From Paragordius varius (taxonomy: Eukaryota; Nematomorpha), in NCBI GenBank assembly GCA_964247055.1, contig OZ176052.1:12276001-12340000 (forward strand): a stretch of 64,000 nucleotides of DNA, written 5' to 3'. The notes below the pieces were generated by a model, which saw nothing but the letters and a program-made list of their open reading frames with translations, ran no database searches and had not been told where the DNA came from. Below, in pieces: positions 35,850 through 46,974 of this stretch (its first letter is position 1; every line of letters starts with the position of its first letter). The translations under genes and the position numbers were made by a program.

Positions 35850-37066
35850 AGAGTTTTTAGAATCACATATTACTTTTTTATTTGATCAATGTAGCCATGA
35901 TTATATTATAATGGTTTCAACTTATGAAAATGAGTTATACTTTGACTTAACCGTTAAATGTGTTAAATTATGCGTTAAAATATACGTTTTTATTAATTTC
36001 ATGACCATAAAAGAAAGTCTTTAATTTTAGGCGCTTTAAACACATCCATCAATATTATCTGTTGAAACTAAAACTTTTTTAACGTATATTGATTGGGAAC
36101 GTATCTAAAAAGATGTTCAAAACCCTAAAAAATTGAATAACCTGTATTTTAGTAATTTTTTCCCAGTATAAAATGATTTGAAAGAATAATATTGAATGGA
36201 TCCCAGTGAGAGGCTTTGAATCAATTTTCTGGAAAACGTGGAGGCCAATTTAAATATAAGTGGAATTTTTCTCATTATTGCGCCGATATCCAAGCTTTTT
36301 AAATTAGCCCCTGAATTTAGGCCCAAAGGTGTCATAAAAAAATTCCCAATATATCGCGTCTTTGGACGATTTTTAAAAATCGTGCAGGCTTTTTTCATCT
36401 TTAACGAAACCTAGTAGGCTCATTCTTTTTGCTCGCGTATTTAGCCATTCTTCCCCCGTAAGTCATTATTAATATTAAGTCCCAATATTTTACATTAAAA
36501 GCCAACAACATGTAAGGTCGAAATAATTTTGCCAAGGAAGACGCGTACTTTGGAGGAATGCTATTATGTTCAATATGATTAAATATGGTCTGATCTATTG
36601 TGTTGCAAACGCTTCTATTGATTACCTCTTATATAAATTTAGCTTTTTTGTCCAGAAAATATTAACGTGGTTATACCGATAAACCTAACTATATGCCCAA
36701 GATTATGGTTAAAACTTGTTTTAATATTTATTATCAAAAACAAACCGTTATTGATTGCAAAAATCTTTTTACTGAATGGAATGTTTCGAAATACTGGATA
36801 ATCGTATAGATTGACTGGAAAAATGTTTCGATTAGGAAAACATTTTCATTCACTGAAAATGTTTTTTAGACTGGGCTGTGGTATATTTTTTAAATTTCTT
36901 ATTGTTATATTTTGCAATTATGTATTTTTTAATAGAATACATTAAATGTTATATATTCTGTAAAATTTTCATTAAACCCGTTTGTTTTAAAGATGTATAG
37001 GTCTTAGAAGTTTCTCTCTGACATCTTTAATAAAGTTGGTAAATTTAAAATTTTAATAAATTAATT
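35850..37066 (-). repeat. Upstream region with box repeat copy (36060-36440), S2
   Basis: It matches 19580-21057 of S1 and contains the same box words on the minus strand. The 93-codon open frame at 36117-36398 (-) is not maintained as a protein in S1, so I take it as chance reading through the repeat. No gene is recognised. Confidence 0.55.
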
Positions 37067-37074
37067 CTCTAGAT

Positions 37075-38666
37075 CAGGGCTTCTCAAACTTTTTAGTTCC
37101 CCACCCCATTTATATGCATGTTTCTCAACGACCCCAACAAATATAAAAGAAATTTCGGTTTTGAGAGATTGACAAAAATAAATCTACATTTTTCATAAAT
37201 TTCTATAACATTTCTGATTCATAGTAAATTTATACAAGATACTAGCTGGCCCTGTCACGCTTCGTGGCGTAGTCTCACCGATAATTATTATAAATAAATT
37301 GCAATAAATAGAGTTAATGGAGATAAAAAATAATAATAAACATATTTAATAAGAAAAAATGTCTTTAATTATTCTTTTACGGGTTTTGCATAGGCTAAAA
37401 TATTGTGTACTCAATATTGACCATATTTAATCCGTCCATTATTAAAGTTAATATTCAACTATCATTAGATTTATTTTAAGATTTTTGGTTTAAGAAATCA
37501 TGGTTAAAAGTTTTAATTTTGAAATTGTGTTTATACAACTGGGATCAAGGGATATAAAAAGTAAATCATTTGTGGCCCCTTTTTAAAGAAAAGAAGATAT
37601 TATACAAATTCCCTAGAAATGTGTTTAACTGAACTCGTATGGCTTCTGAAGTTTTTCGAAAATTAGCTCCGAAATTACACCTATCTTGTATTGCGTCTCA
37701 GTTTTAAACCGGTAGACCCCTACCCATAGACCTCTATGGAAAAAGCGCTGAAAATTCTTTGCCTTTATAGGAAATTTTGGAATCATCTTTGATACCATCG
37801 TCTCATGGGTTATTCGAAAAAATAGCTCAAAACTAAATAATCGTTAACGGTAATAAAAAAACCCGACCCTAATTTTTACCTAGTTAAGGGTAATATTTCA
37901 AGCTTTTAATGAGCTCATATGGCTTCATGAACGTTCTGTAAATAAGCTCCAAAAAAACTCAATTTTTTATAGTGGCGCAGTTTTAGCGGCTATCCGTTTG
38001 CCCAGCAGACAATATTAAAAAACGCAAGACTATAATTTTTGCTTTTAACAGAGAGTAACTCGAATCCTCAGTGATTTTAACGGTCTCATATCCTGGGCGA
38101 AAAATTTAGTTTTTTTAAAAAAATGGCATTTTACGGGGGGAACGGGTAAAAAGAGAACCTAAATTAAAAAAGTAAGCCGACTAGGTTCGGCGCAATCGAA
38201 AAAAAGTAATAATTATCATATTTGAAATCGAATGGTCCTACACGTTTTCCGTATATATGTCTCAAAGAGACGATTATTCTGTTCTGTTTTTAAAAAAAAC
38301 CGTTTTTCACACGGTGTGGGCCCGAACTCGGAGCCTAAATCAAAAAAGGGGAAAGCTATTGTCTGGGCATTCATTAATGATTATATTTTTTTAACATTTG
38401 GATTTGAATGGGTATACCGGTTTTCCAGAAACAGATCACAAAGCTAACATTTTCCATTTTTATAAATATTTAGATTGTAATGATTGGAATAGAAATGCTG
38501 GTATAAATAGTCCTTCAGAACCAGAAAATTTTATGATATATTTATCTACGATGATTGTTATTTTTCTTTATAAAAATTTTACAAGTTAAAAACATTTTTT
38601 GTTAAACTCTATTCTTGTCACTCGCGACTAAAAATAGGGTCGCGATTCCTAGTTTAAGAAGCCCTG
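37075..38666. mobile_element. 1.6-kb non-autonomous hAT-like element (S2)
   Basis: Ends CAGGGCTTCT... and ...AGAAGCCCTG with CTCTAGAT duplicated at 37067-37074 and 38667-38674. It is the duplicated sister of 21066-22676 and shares its box repeat interior, with a few indels. Confidence 0.9.
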
Positions 38667-38829
38667 CTCTAGATTATTTTCCTTAGCACAAGCGTTGATT
38701 ACCAGGTGTAGTCTAAGGTAATTACGGCTTTTTGGTAAAAAACGTAATTGAGGAAATCAATTATTTATTTTATTCGAGATATTCTCCTTATAAAAATTCC
38801 TCCAGCTCTTAAGTTATGAATGCCATGAT

Positions 38830-39720
38830 TGGAAACTAAATGTTTTTTGGTAAACCATCTGTCAAGCCATTTTCAAACGCTTTCCAAATTATTAAGCTGC
38901 TCTCTGCAAGCATATACCATGATGCGAGGAGAGAATAGTGATCGCCAGGTCAGGAGAGTTCAGCGGATGCAAAAGTATTTTCCCGAAGCGATTATAAGGT
39001 GTCTTTTATTGGTTTTGCCGTGTGGGACGCATTGTTATGTGGCAAAATTTATCGTCCTGTCTTGGGGCCCATTTTGGTCGTTTTCCTTAATGCATTAATT
39101 TAATTAATCATTTTCTGCAGATAGAATTTTGTATTAACGTTTCGGGCTTCTTAAGCTTATAATGCACAACAGCGCTTTAATCCACCAGACACATTCATGG
39201 TTTTACCGAAGTGTTTTATTTTGATGTTGATGGACCAGTTGTCAACATAGAAGCCATTTCTCTCTCAATTTACAACCACTGCTCACCATCTTACAATCCA
39301 TGCAGAATGATATGCTTTTGCGGCGTGGAAGCAGGATTTCTCAAGTAGATTGGTGATTTTATAATTGCCATGCGAATTGTCTAATCAAGTATTTACTGAG
39401 TCCTTCTCATTTTCTATACATCGACTGGTTGTGATACACATATGAAATGAGTTGGTAGTTGAGTCATCATCTAATTTGTCTTGCACTTCGTCTTCGCAGC
39501 TGTGTGGTCTGCCATGGTGCCCACTCTTAAAATCATAAAAATATTTAAGTCATGTTACAGAATTGAAATGGAGCATGTACACCATATTTTTTTATGAGCA
39601 AACAATGACTTTTAACTTTTTCTTCGGATGTATAAGAAAAGCAGTGAATCCTAGGTACATGAGAGCTCGCTTTTGACAGGATCATGTCTGTGTCGTCTGA
39701 TGTCTGATGGGTCAAATGGC
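38830..39720 (-). mobile_element. Mariner transposase remnant, minus strand (S2)
   Basis: Sister of the remnant at 22840-23760, with further small deletions. The mariner-like pieces occur in the same order on the minus strand. No function. Confidence 0.7.
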
Positions 39721-40888
39721 GTCGTCAAATTAATCGGTTGAGTACTTTTTTGTCTTCTTATATTAGTTAAACTGGTATTATTTACATTTGGTGCATTAGT
39801 TAAAATAATAAAGATATTGCACGAAATGTCTATATTTTTTATAAAAAACTTAATATTTTTTAAGCCTTCATTTTTCACTTTATCGTCTCGTTGGGTTTAA
39901 AATGATACGTTAAAAATATAAGGTATGTATAAATTTTTATTTGCAATTTCGGGAAGAGTAAATTAACACAATTTATTTTTCGATGCTAGGTTTATATGCT
40001 ACAGCGCATTAAGTATATAGAGTTAGTCTTAAGTTTATATATTTTATAGCCTAACTTTATACCACTCTTAATGGCGACAAGTAGTTGTTTATTCTACGAT
40101 TAGTGTATCAATGTATCATTTATCCAATGTTATAGTCAAATCTGATATGACATGCCACTAGTTGTGGTCGTCTGCATTAGATCGATATTCGTGGTATAGG
40201 GGATGTCATTCCTGGCTAGCCCTCCTTCTTCTGGTCTCGCGTCCTTTCGTCTCCTGTCTTTATATATTTTGATCTTTTTTTCAACAAGTACATTCTTGAT
40301 TTTACCGCTCTACCATTTCCAGTATCCACCGACTGAGTTAACTGTCATTGCTTATTCCCATGCGCTACATGAACAATACAATTCTCCCATATCGTAAGCG
40401 TTTTTTCCAGGATGCATTACCCAACTTTCATTTAAGGCCTCTCGCAGTGGGGTCCTAGAATTAGGCCGGAGTTGGTGTGCCATTATCTTCAGGCCAGCTA
40501 GAAGAATGGTTAGTGTTATGCAAAGGATTAAAATTTTTTGGATGTGGGAGGTAAGCAGTTGTGAGCTCTTCAAAGGCGTGTAAGTGATGCGTGCACCCAC
40601 CGACTAATTGGCAGCAAGCTTATTTTTATATTTCATAATGGTAATCACATTGGTATTATAGATGATGATGGACACCCCTTAGTTTGATTACACTGGGGCA
40701 GGTAAGAGAGCCTAGACCATACCGACCTGGTAACACATAGCTCTCTAAGTTGATGTGGAATGTGCGGTATTTTTTTGATCTTATCTAAATATTCTAATTT
40801 AGGCATTCCATGTTATCTTTTATAGAATAATAAACTAATCCATAATAAATCCTACTTATAACCTTAAATAAAATAAAAAACTGTTTTT
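39721..40888. other. No gene recognised; contains empty hAT site
   Basis: It matches 23761-27824 of S1 except for the hAT and about 150 bp. The uninterrupted GCCTAGAC at about 40711-40718 is the empty target site corresponding to the hAT insertion at 24931. No frame is convincing. Confidence 0.6.
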
Positions 40889-41073
40889 ATGGCATATAAC
40901 TTAGAGAGGAATTATTTTATTTCCCACAACTTTTATATGAATACCGAAATAATATACATTGATTTCCTTGTAATAAATTATATTCACACCCTAAATGTAA
41001 TATATTTATTAATATTTTATATTTCCAGACGAAAAACGCGACAACTATGAATGTTTGGGAAATGGATGGCTGA
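40889..41073 (+). CDS. Possible 50-residue mini-gene or upstream ORF (S2)
   Basis: Exons 40889-40996 and 41029-41073 around a 32-nt GT...AG intron give 50 residues nearly identical to the S1 copy (start MAYNLERNYFISHNFY, end NVWEMDG). Q34 of S1 is H here and V17 is M. Maintaining the frame while the intron changed length from 26 to 32 nt argues mildly for a real coding unit. It may instead belong to the 5' leader of gene P, which begins at 41325. Confidence 0.4.
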
Positions 41074-41324
41074 GCATAGCAAATAGCTATCTCATTAAAC
41101 ATTTGACCAGAATATTATGTACAATAAAAAGCCCCTTAATAGATATTTATCATTAATTCTATTTATCCAAATGACGTTTAATTGATATTCTTATTGCATC
41201 ATGTTTACGTTTGGGATTAACAATCAAAGACATCGTCATATTAGTATAATATTCAGTAATGTATATTTTTGCAATTAATATTTTCAAATTACAATAAATA
41301 GTACAAGGATCTAATTGATCATTA

Positions 41325-44174
41325 ATGAGTTTTAAAATTTGTGAAACTTGCCAAAAACCCTATGATCAATGTAGTACATGCTTAGTACCATTTATGTTGG
41401 ATGAAAAAAATTCAAATTTCCAAACTTTCAATTTATCCCCAGAAAATGTTTCATCCCCCTTTCAACAGAATACAATGAGTACATTTCATCCACCCCTCTC
41501 CACCGCCACCAATTCATCTCCAACTAACAAGTATCAAGATACAAGTAATACAATTAAGAATGGATCACCTAAAACGATTCCAGACACCAAAGCTCACATG
41601 TTGAACTATTTAGATTCTAAAACTGGTCTATTTACAAACGTCACTCCGGTATGTAAATCCTTTTCGTTGCAAAAATAATTGGGGACTTATATTTCAAACG
41701 AGTAATTAAATAATATGTAAATGGGTAACATAGAAAACGATTTTCTCTATCCTAAAAATTATCGTCGGTTTTTGATGGTAAAGTTTTATTAAAAGCAATT
41801 TTGTAGTAGTATTGTTTGTCGATTTAAACAGACCACACTGGCAAATATTGGCTCACTAACTTCAATGATAAATTTTTAATTTATTGATCCATAATTTTAG
41901 ATTGCAAATAAAATATTGGTGCATTTATTTGCATATTTATTGATGAGCTTAATAGTTTCAGTTGACATTTATAATAAAGACACTCTACAAACAGCTGTAA
42001 AAAAATTAACAGATTTTATTTCTTACTTCGAAAAAAAATCCTTTAAAAATTGCAGTAGTTTCTATAAGCATTATAAAATATTAAAACCGCATCCAGGAGT
42101 CGTTGAAACTTACACAGCTAAAATTACAGAACGGAAACCGTCATAAATGTTTTTTATTCAAAAATATTTATATAAAAGTTTTGTAGAAACTTGGGCTATG
42201 TTTACATTAACGTATGATTTATGGGGTTAGAGTTGCAAACCTTTAAAAAAAATTAAAATATCCGTAAAACTACCCTAATACTAACAAGATTAAAAATTGC
42301 TAGAGAGAATCCATATACTTATAATACCGCTTTAATAAAGGAAACAAGAAGCAAAAATGATTTGTTAGCCGGAACGATTTGGTTATCGATTCCGAAACCC
42401 TATAAATCATATAACGTATATGCTAACATAAGCCCAAATTTTTTATTTTAAGACATTACGCTAATACTACTAAAAATATTACTTACCAGATACAATCGCC
42501 AATTACTTCAAATACTGCCTTTAACGAAATAAGAAATGAAAGCAATACAGGGTTATTGTCGAATACTCCAGAAATCAGTAAGTTGCAACAAACATTCCCC
42601 TTTCTTTCTATACAGACATTACTCGATATGTGGCTTGATAATTATGTGCAAGATGGCAGTAATGAATCAACAATTAATTCACCCAATAAATATCCGTACG
42701 AATGCAGAAATGAAGATGAAGAATACATAGAGGGACAAAAGGAGGAGAAACCGCCAATTAAGTATAAACCGAATGACAGTTGGACAATCTCCAGACCTAG
42801 TCCATTTGAGCCTTGGCAACAGACAAAATCTGGCCCATGTATATTACAAGGAACCGCCATATCCACACAAAATAGAAAAAGTAAATTAACGTCGCTTAAT
42901 TTTGAAGAGGTTTTACGCCAAGAAGCCCAAATTTGCCAACAGCTAGCGGAATATTCTCAACAAGTTTCGCAAAACTTGCATTCCATATATGAGACATTTA
43001 ATTATGAACGGTGTAGAGAACGCAATATTGAAAAACAAATCGCCAAGCGGTTACTGGAAAAATATACCGGACTAAATGTGGATTCCCTCTCTGATCTCAC
43101 TTCAAAACCCAAAAATAAAAGTTACATAATATATACAGATATATCATTATTTAGAAATTGTTTTCCCTTAGGAAACAACTAAATGAATAATAGATAATTC
43201 TTAGTGAAACTTAAACTATTTAAGATAGTAGAAATGATAATTTTTAAAACATATCATTGTTGTTTCTTAAAATAGTTAGTTATATGGGTTTAAGGTAAAA
43301 TTTTAATATGCCTCTTATATTTTGAAAATAATGATATGAATGAAAAGTAATAATTATATTCAGGGTATTTGTTGATAATAATCGTTTAAAAATAATTTTT
43401 GTTTCCTTTAAAGAACGAAGGCCATCTAAGACCGCTGATGCCGTTAAACCCAAGAATGGTAGTAAAAAGCAAAGGGAGAAAAACATTTCCTCAAAAGAAG
43501 ATAAACCTAAATTCTTTGCAACTAGTAGTGAATCTTCTTCCACCCCCTATCAAAATTGTAAGAAGGGAATGAACAAGCTTCTAACGGTTGAAAGTGAGAG
43601 TGATTTTACAGATTCATCTACTTTAACACATAACCCACCGCCACCACTTCCCCCTCGTCAAGGTTCAATGATAAGTAAACCGTCTACTTCCACCACACCA
43701 ATTAATACAACACCGCCTTTCCTTCCACCCCGTCAAAGTTTAATGTTTAGACCGCCGTTGTCTCAGCCGAGATTTAGAGCTCCCGCCTTTTCCCCATCTA
43801 CTGGTCTTCAAAATCCGCCACCGCCTCCAAGACCGTTGAAACCACCAATGCCGCTACCACCAAATTTTGCACAAGGGCCGTCCGCATACATTAATAACCA
43901 ATTTGGGGTTCCCGCTTTTTCTCCATCTAGTAATTTTCAAAAACCACCACCGCCCCCAAGACCTTTGAAACCGCCTATGCCGCTACCACGAAACTTTGCT
44001 CCGCCGCCCTCAAACATCAATAACCCAAGATTCGCTCAAGTCTTACCGCGTAACCGTTCACCCACCCCGAATGCAGAAACTCAAATAAATAACGAGACAA
44101 ATTGTTGGAATTGTTGCAGTGCAGAACCAACCTCAGTACCGAAAAATAGTAATAATGGCTTCCCTGCCAAATAA
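41325..44174 (+). CDS. Gene P, copy 2 (unrecognised; zinc-knuckle and proline-rich protein), best copy
   Basis: Exon 41325-41648 (108 codons) starts MSFKICETCQKPYDQCSTCL: C6, C9, C16 and C19 form a CxxC-x6-CxxC knuckle, followed by Ser/Thr/Pro-rich low complexity. A 252-nt GT...AG intron ends at 41900 and exon 41901-42146 continues in phase. Intervening exons are unresolved. A long exon ending at 43120 holds TPEISKLQQTFPFLSIQTLL, then a glutamine-rich helix (about 42920-43060). A 293-nt intron (43121-43413) joins in frame to the last exon 43414-44174: lysine-rich, then PPPLPPRQG motifs and two about 43-residue proline units (RPLKPPMPLP), ending with CWNCCSAEP. The proline motifs suggest SH3, WW or profilin partners; that is inference. 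No signal peptide is seen. I do not recognise the family. Confidence 0.6.
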
Positions 44175-44350
44175 ATAGGCATGGGCATGGGAAATATTAA
44201 AAAAATAATATGGTATAACCCATTAGCTATTAATTATAAAATTATATATAAAAACTAATATAATGATTATATTGCTATGCACAAATTAATAAATGCAAAA
44301 TAAAAATAACGAAATAAATTATTTATATGAATGAGTTAAATTAATTCTAT

Positions 44351-45618
44351 CACTGTGTGCAAAAATATTTTTAACGAAAATTTTTCTTGAGATAGCTTAT
44401 GACCAGCGTATTCATTTGCCGCAAAAATTTTTATTTGTTGACAACCGAGTTTTTGAAATATTGAGAGAAAATCGAAATCGGGCAAAAAGTGAAAATTAAG
44501 GATAATTAAGGATAATTCAAAAAATAATGATAAAATCTGAAATATTATCGTTTATTATCGTTTTAGGAGACATTTCCAATATATAAATAGCCTAAAATCC
44601 TATAATTATGGTTTCTATAAAATTTCAGGTCAAAAGATGGCGTTTTTCTTTTATCACACCTAAAAGACAAAAAAAATTCAATGAAACCATATTAAAATAA
44701 TTAAGTTAATTATTACTGCCTATGATTTACTATTAAAATCTTAACATTTATATTTTATTCAGTAAAATAAAATTCTAAATTAAACTAAAACCAAAAATAT
44801 TGTTTTTTATTTTTGCATTTTTTTGTCATCTGGTTTATGAGTATATAAAAATTTATACTGTTTTATTTTTTTATATAATTACGAATTTTTATGTATATAA
44901 TTTATGCAAAACAGAAGTTAAAAGTAGTGGAATAACAACCAACAATCCTTACAATTTCCTGTAACAACTCTGTTTTATGACAAATTAATATTTGTATTGG
45001 GATTTGTACGGATTGTTGGTTGTATTCCACTGATTTTCAATCCTATTTAATAAATTATATACATAATAATTCTCACTCATGTAAGAATCCAAAATAAAAC
45101 AGTGTAAATTTTTTATACACTCATAAACCAGATGACAAAAAAATGCAAAAATAAAAAACAATATTTTTGGTTTTATTTTGTTATAGAAATTTATCTTCCT
45201 GAATAAAGTATGAATGTTAAGACTTTAATAGTGAGTTTAGGTCGTAAATAATTAAAAAAAATATTCTAATATAGTTTTATTAATTTTTTTTGTCTTTTAA
45301 GTGTGATAAAAGAAAAACGCCATCTTTTGACCTGAAATTTTATAGAAACCCTAACTATATGATTTTAGGCTATTTATATATTGAAAATATCTCCTAAAAT
45401 TATAATAAACAATAATATTTAAGATTTTATCATTATTTTTTGAATTATCCTTAATTATCCTTTTTTCACTTTTGGCGCGATTTCGATTTCTCAATATTTT
45501 AAATACTAGGTTGTCAACAAATAAAAAATTTTGCGGCAAAATATGCTGGTCATAAGCTAACTCATGAAAAAAATTTTTTTCGTTATATCAAAATGACTCT
45601 CTTTTTTTGGACACAGTG
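44351..45618. mobile_element. 1.3-kb foldback element (S2)
   Basis: Sister of 31226-32449 with both arms essentially complete; ends CACTGTGTGCAAAAA and, at the right, GGACACAGTG. It lies about 180 bp downstream of the gene P stop, as in S1, so it inserted before the duplication. Confidence 0.85.
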
Positions 45619-46616
45619 TATTCCAACATTTAACTTTGAAGATGTGTTAAATAGAATTACGCTATATTGCAAATAAATTTGAAACATAATATTATTTCAG
45701 ATTAAATATCAAATTTCACCCAAATAACATTACTTAAGAAGGTATTGTTTTAAACGTGATGGTAATAATTGCCTGAAATAAAAGATGAGATGTATAAATA
45801 TTAAATCCAGAATTTATGTATAAAAAACCTTTACATTATGATAATATTAAATTAATATATTAAAATAATACAAATCAGGAATGTTTTCATACAACACATT
45901 TTATTTTAAAATTTTTTTAAATAAAATGTTCTTTTAAATCGGATAAGTGTGATTTACACTACGGCGCTTTGGGAGATTATAGGTGAACAAAACCCAACTC
46001 ATTTGAGTTTTATTATTGGGAAAATTTTGATTCACACGCATCATACAATCAATAAAAATTTACCATGTAATATTACTTTTCGTATTTATAACACTGTGCG
46101 ACAAAAATGGGGATTAAAAATGCTATATTTATGAATGATGATCATTTAAAAGCCATATGCTTCACAATAATGAATATCAAAAATACACAATCTAGAGAAA
46201 AAGCTACTTATTTTTTTTTGCTATTCAAAATTAAAAAATCGCATTCTACGAATTAAAGACAACCGAGAAAACGCGTCAATTAAATTTTATTTGTGTATAG
46301 GGTTAAAAAATGCATACCTTTATCATCAATTTTTAGCAATGTTGAAGTTCACTTCATACTATTTTGAGTCATGATGGAAACGATATAAAAACGCTTTAAG
46401 ACATTAAAACATTTTCCCTATGTGCTTATCATTTCTAACACCTCAGAATTTTGTTTAACATATTCATTCCTCTTCAAATTTGTGATTAATAAAAATTGTG
46501 TTTTTTTACAAAAATTCACAATAATTTAGAGGCAAACAAACATTTAAATCAAGATTCTGAAGCGATAAAAATGTTCAGAATCATCGATTTATAAAGAAAA
46601 AATCTTTATATAGTGA
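45619..46616. other. Tail of S2 and unique AT-rich spacer
   Basis: About 45620-46320 matches 32455-33080. From about 46320 to 46616 the sequence has no partner in the window and no recognisable gene. Confidence 0.5.
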
Positions 46617-46700
46617 TAACCTGAGACGACAAAGTAAAGGTAATGGTAAATTTATTATATGTTGTATGAATGGTTGTTTATATAATGCTCTATCTATCTA

Positions 46701-46739
<39 letters not shown>

Positions 46740-46974
46740 AAGATAATTAGGTCTAATGTATTCACATATATCAAGGTGAGATGTTTGCTTATATACAATT
46801 ATCTCAAGGTATAATAATAATATTCACAAGTGGTGGTGAGGTTATAATAATATAATAATAGTACACAGATAAGTTAATAGGTTAATGTACTAATATATAA
46901 CGAATGTTGTTTGTTTAATCTAATCGTGCAATAAAAGATCCATTCAAATTATCCTGTCAGTTACCACTCTAACA
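46617..46974 (-). repeat. Gypsy 3' LTR
   Basis: About 358 bp, read on the minus strand from TGTTAGAGTGGTAACTGACA. It contains an (AT)n tract and matches the LTR at 50864-51236 over its length. Confidence 0.85.

Larger units (their letters stand above)
33500..46320. repeat. Segmental duplication copy S2
   Basis: Second copy of the block described for 16890-33090, in direct orientation and directly following it. It lacks the 2.7-kb hAT and has a less damaged gene P but a more damaged USP. Confidence 0.9.

Noticed and set aside
36117-36398. 93-codon open frame on the minus strand
   Set aside because: It coincides with box repeat words, the S1 copy breaks the frame, and the repeat occurs elsewhere without it.
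16890-46320. S1 and S2 as one giant mobile element with cargo genes
   Set aside because: I see no shared terminal repeats, target duplication, recombinase or capsid gene at the outer edges; ordinary tandem segmental duplication explains the data.
46690-46735. Long (TA)n tract as a CRISPR-like or centromeric repeat
   Set aside because: Simple microsatellite inside the Gypsy LTR; the other LTR and the 14.5 and 33.9 kb sites have the same kind of tract, without unit-spacer structure.
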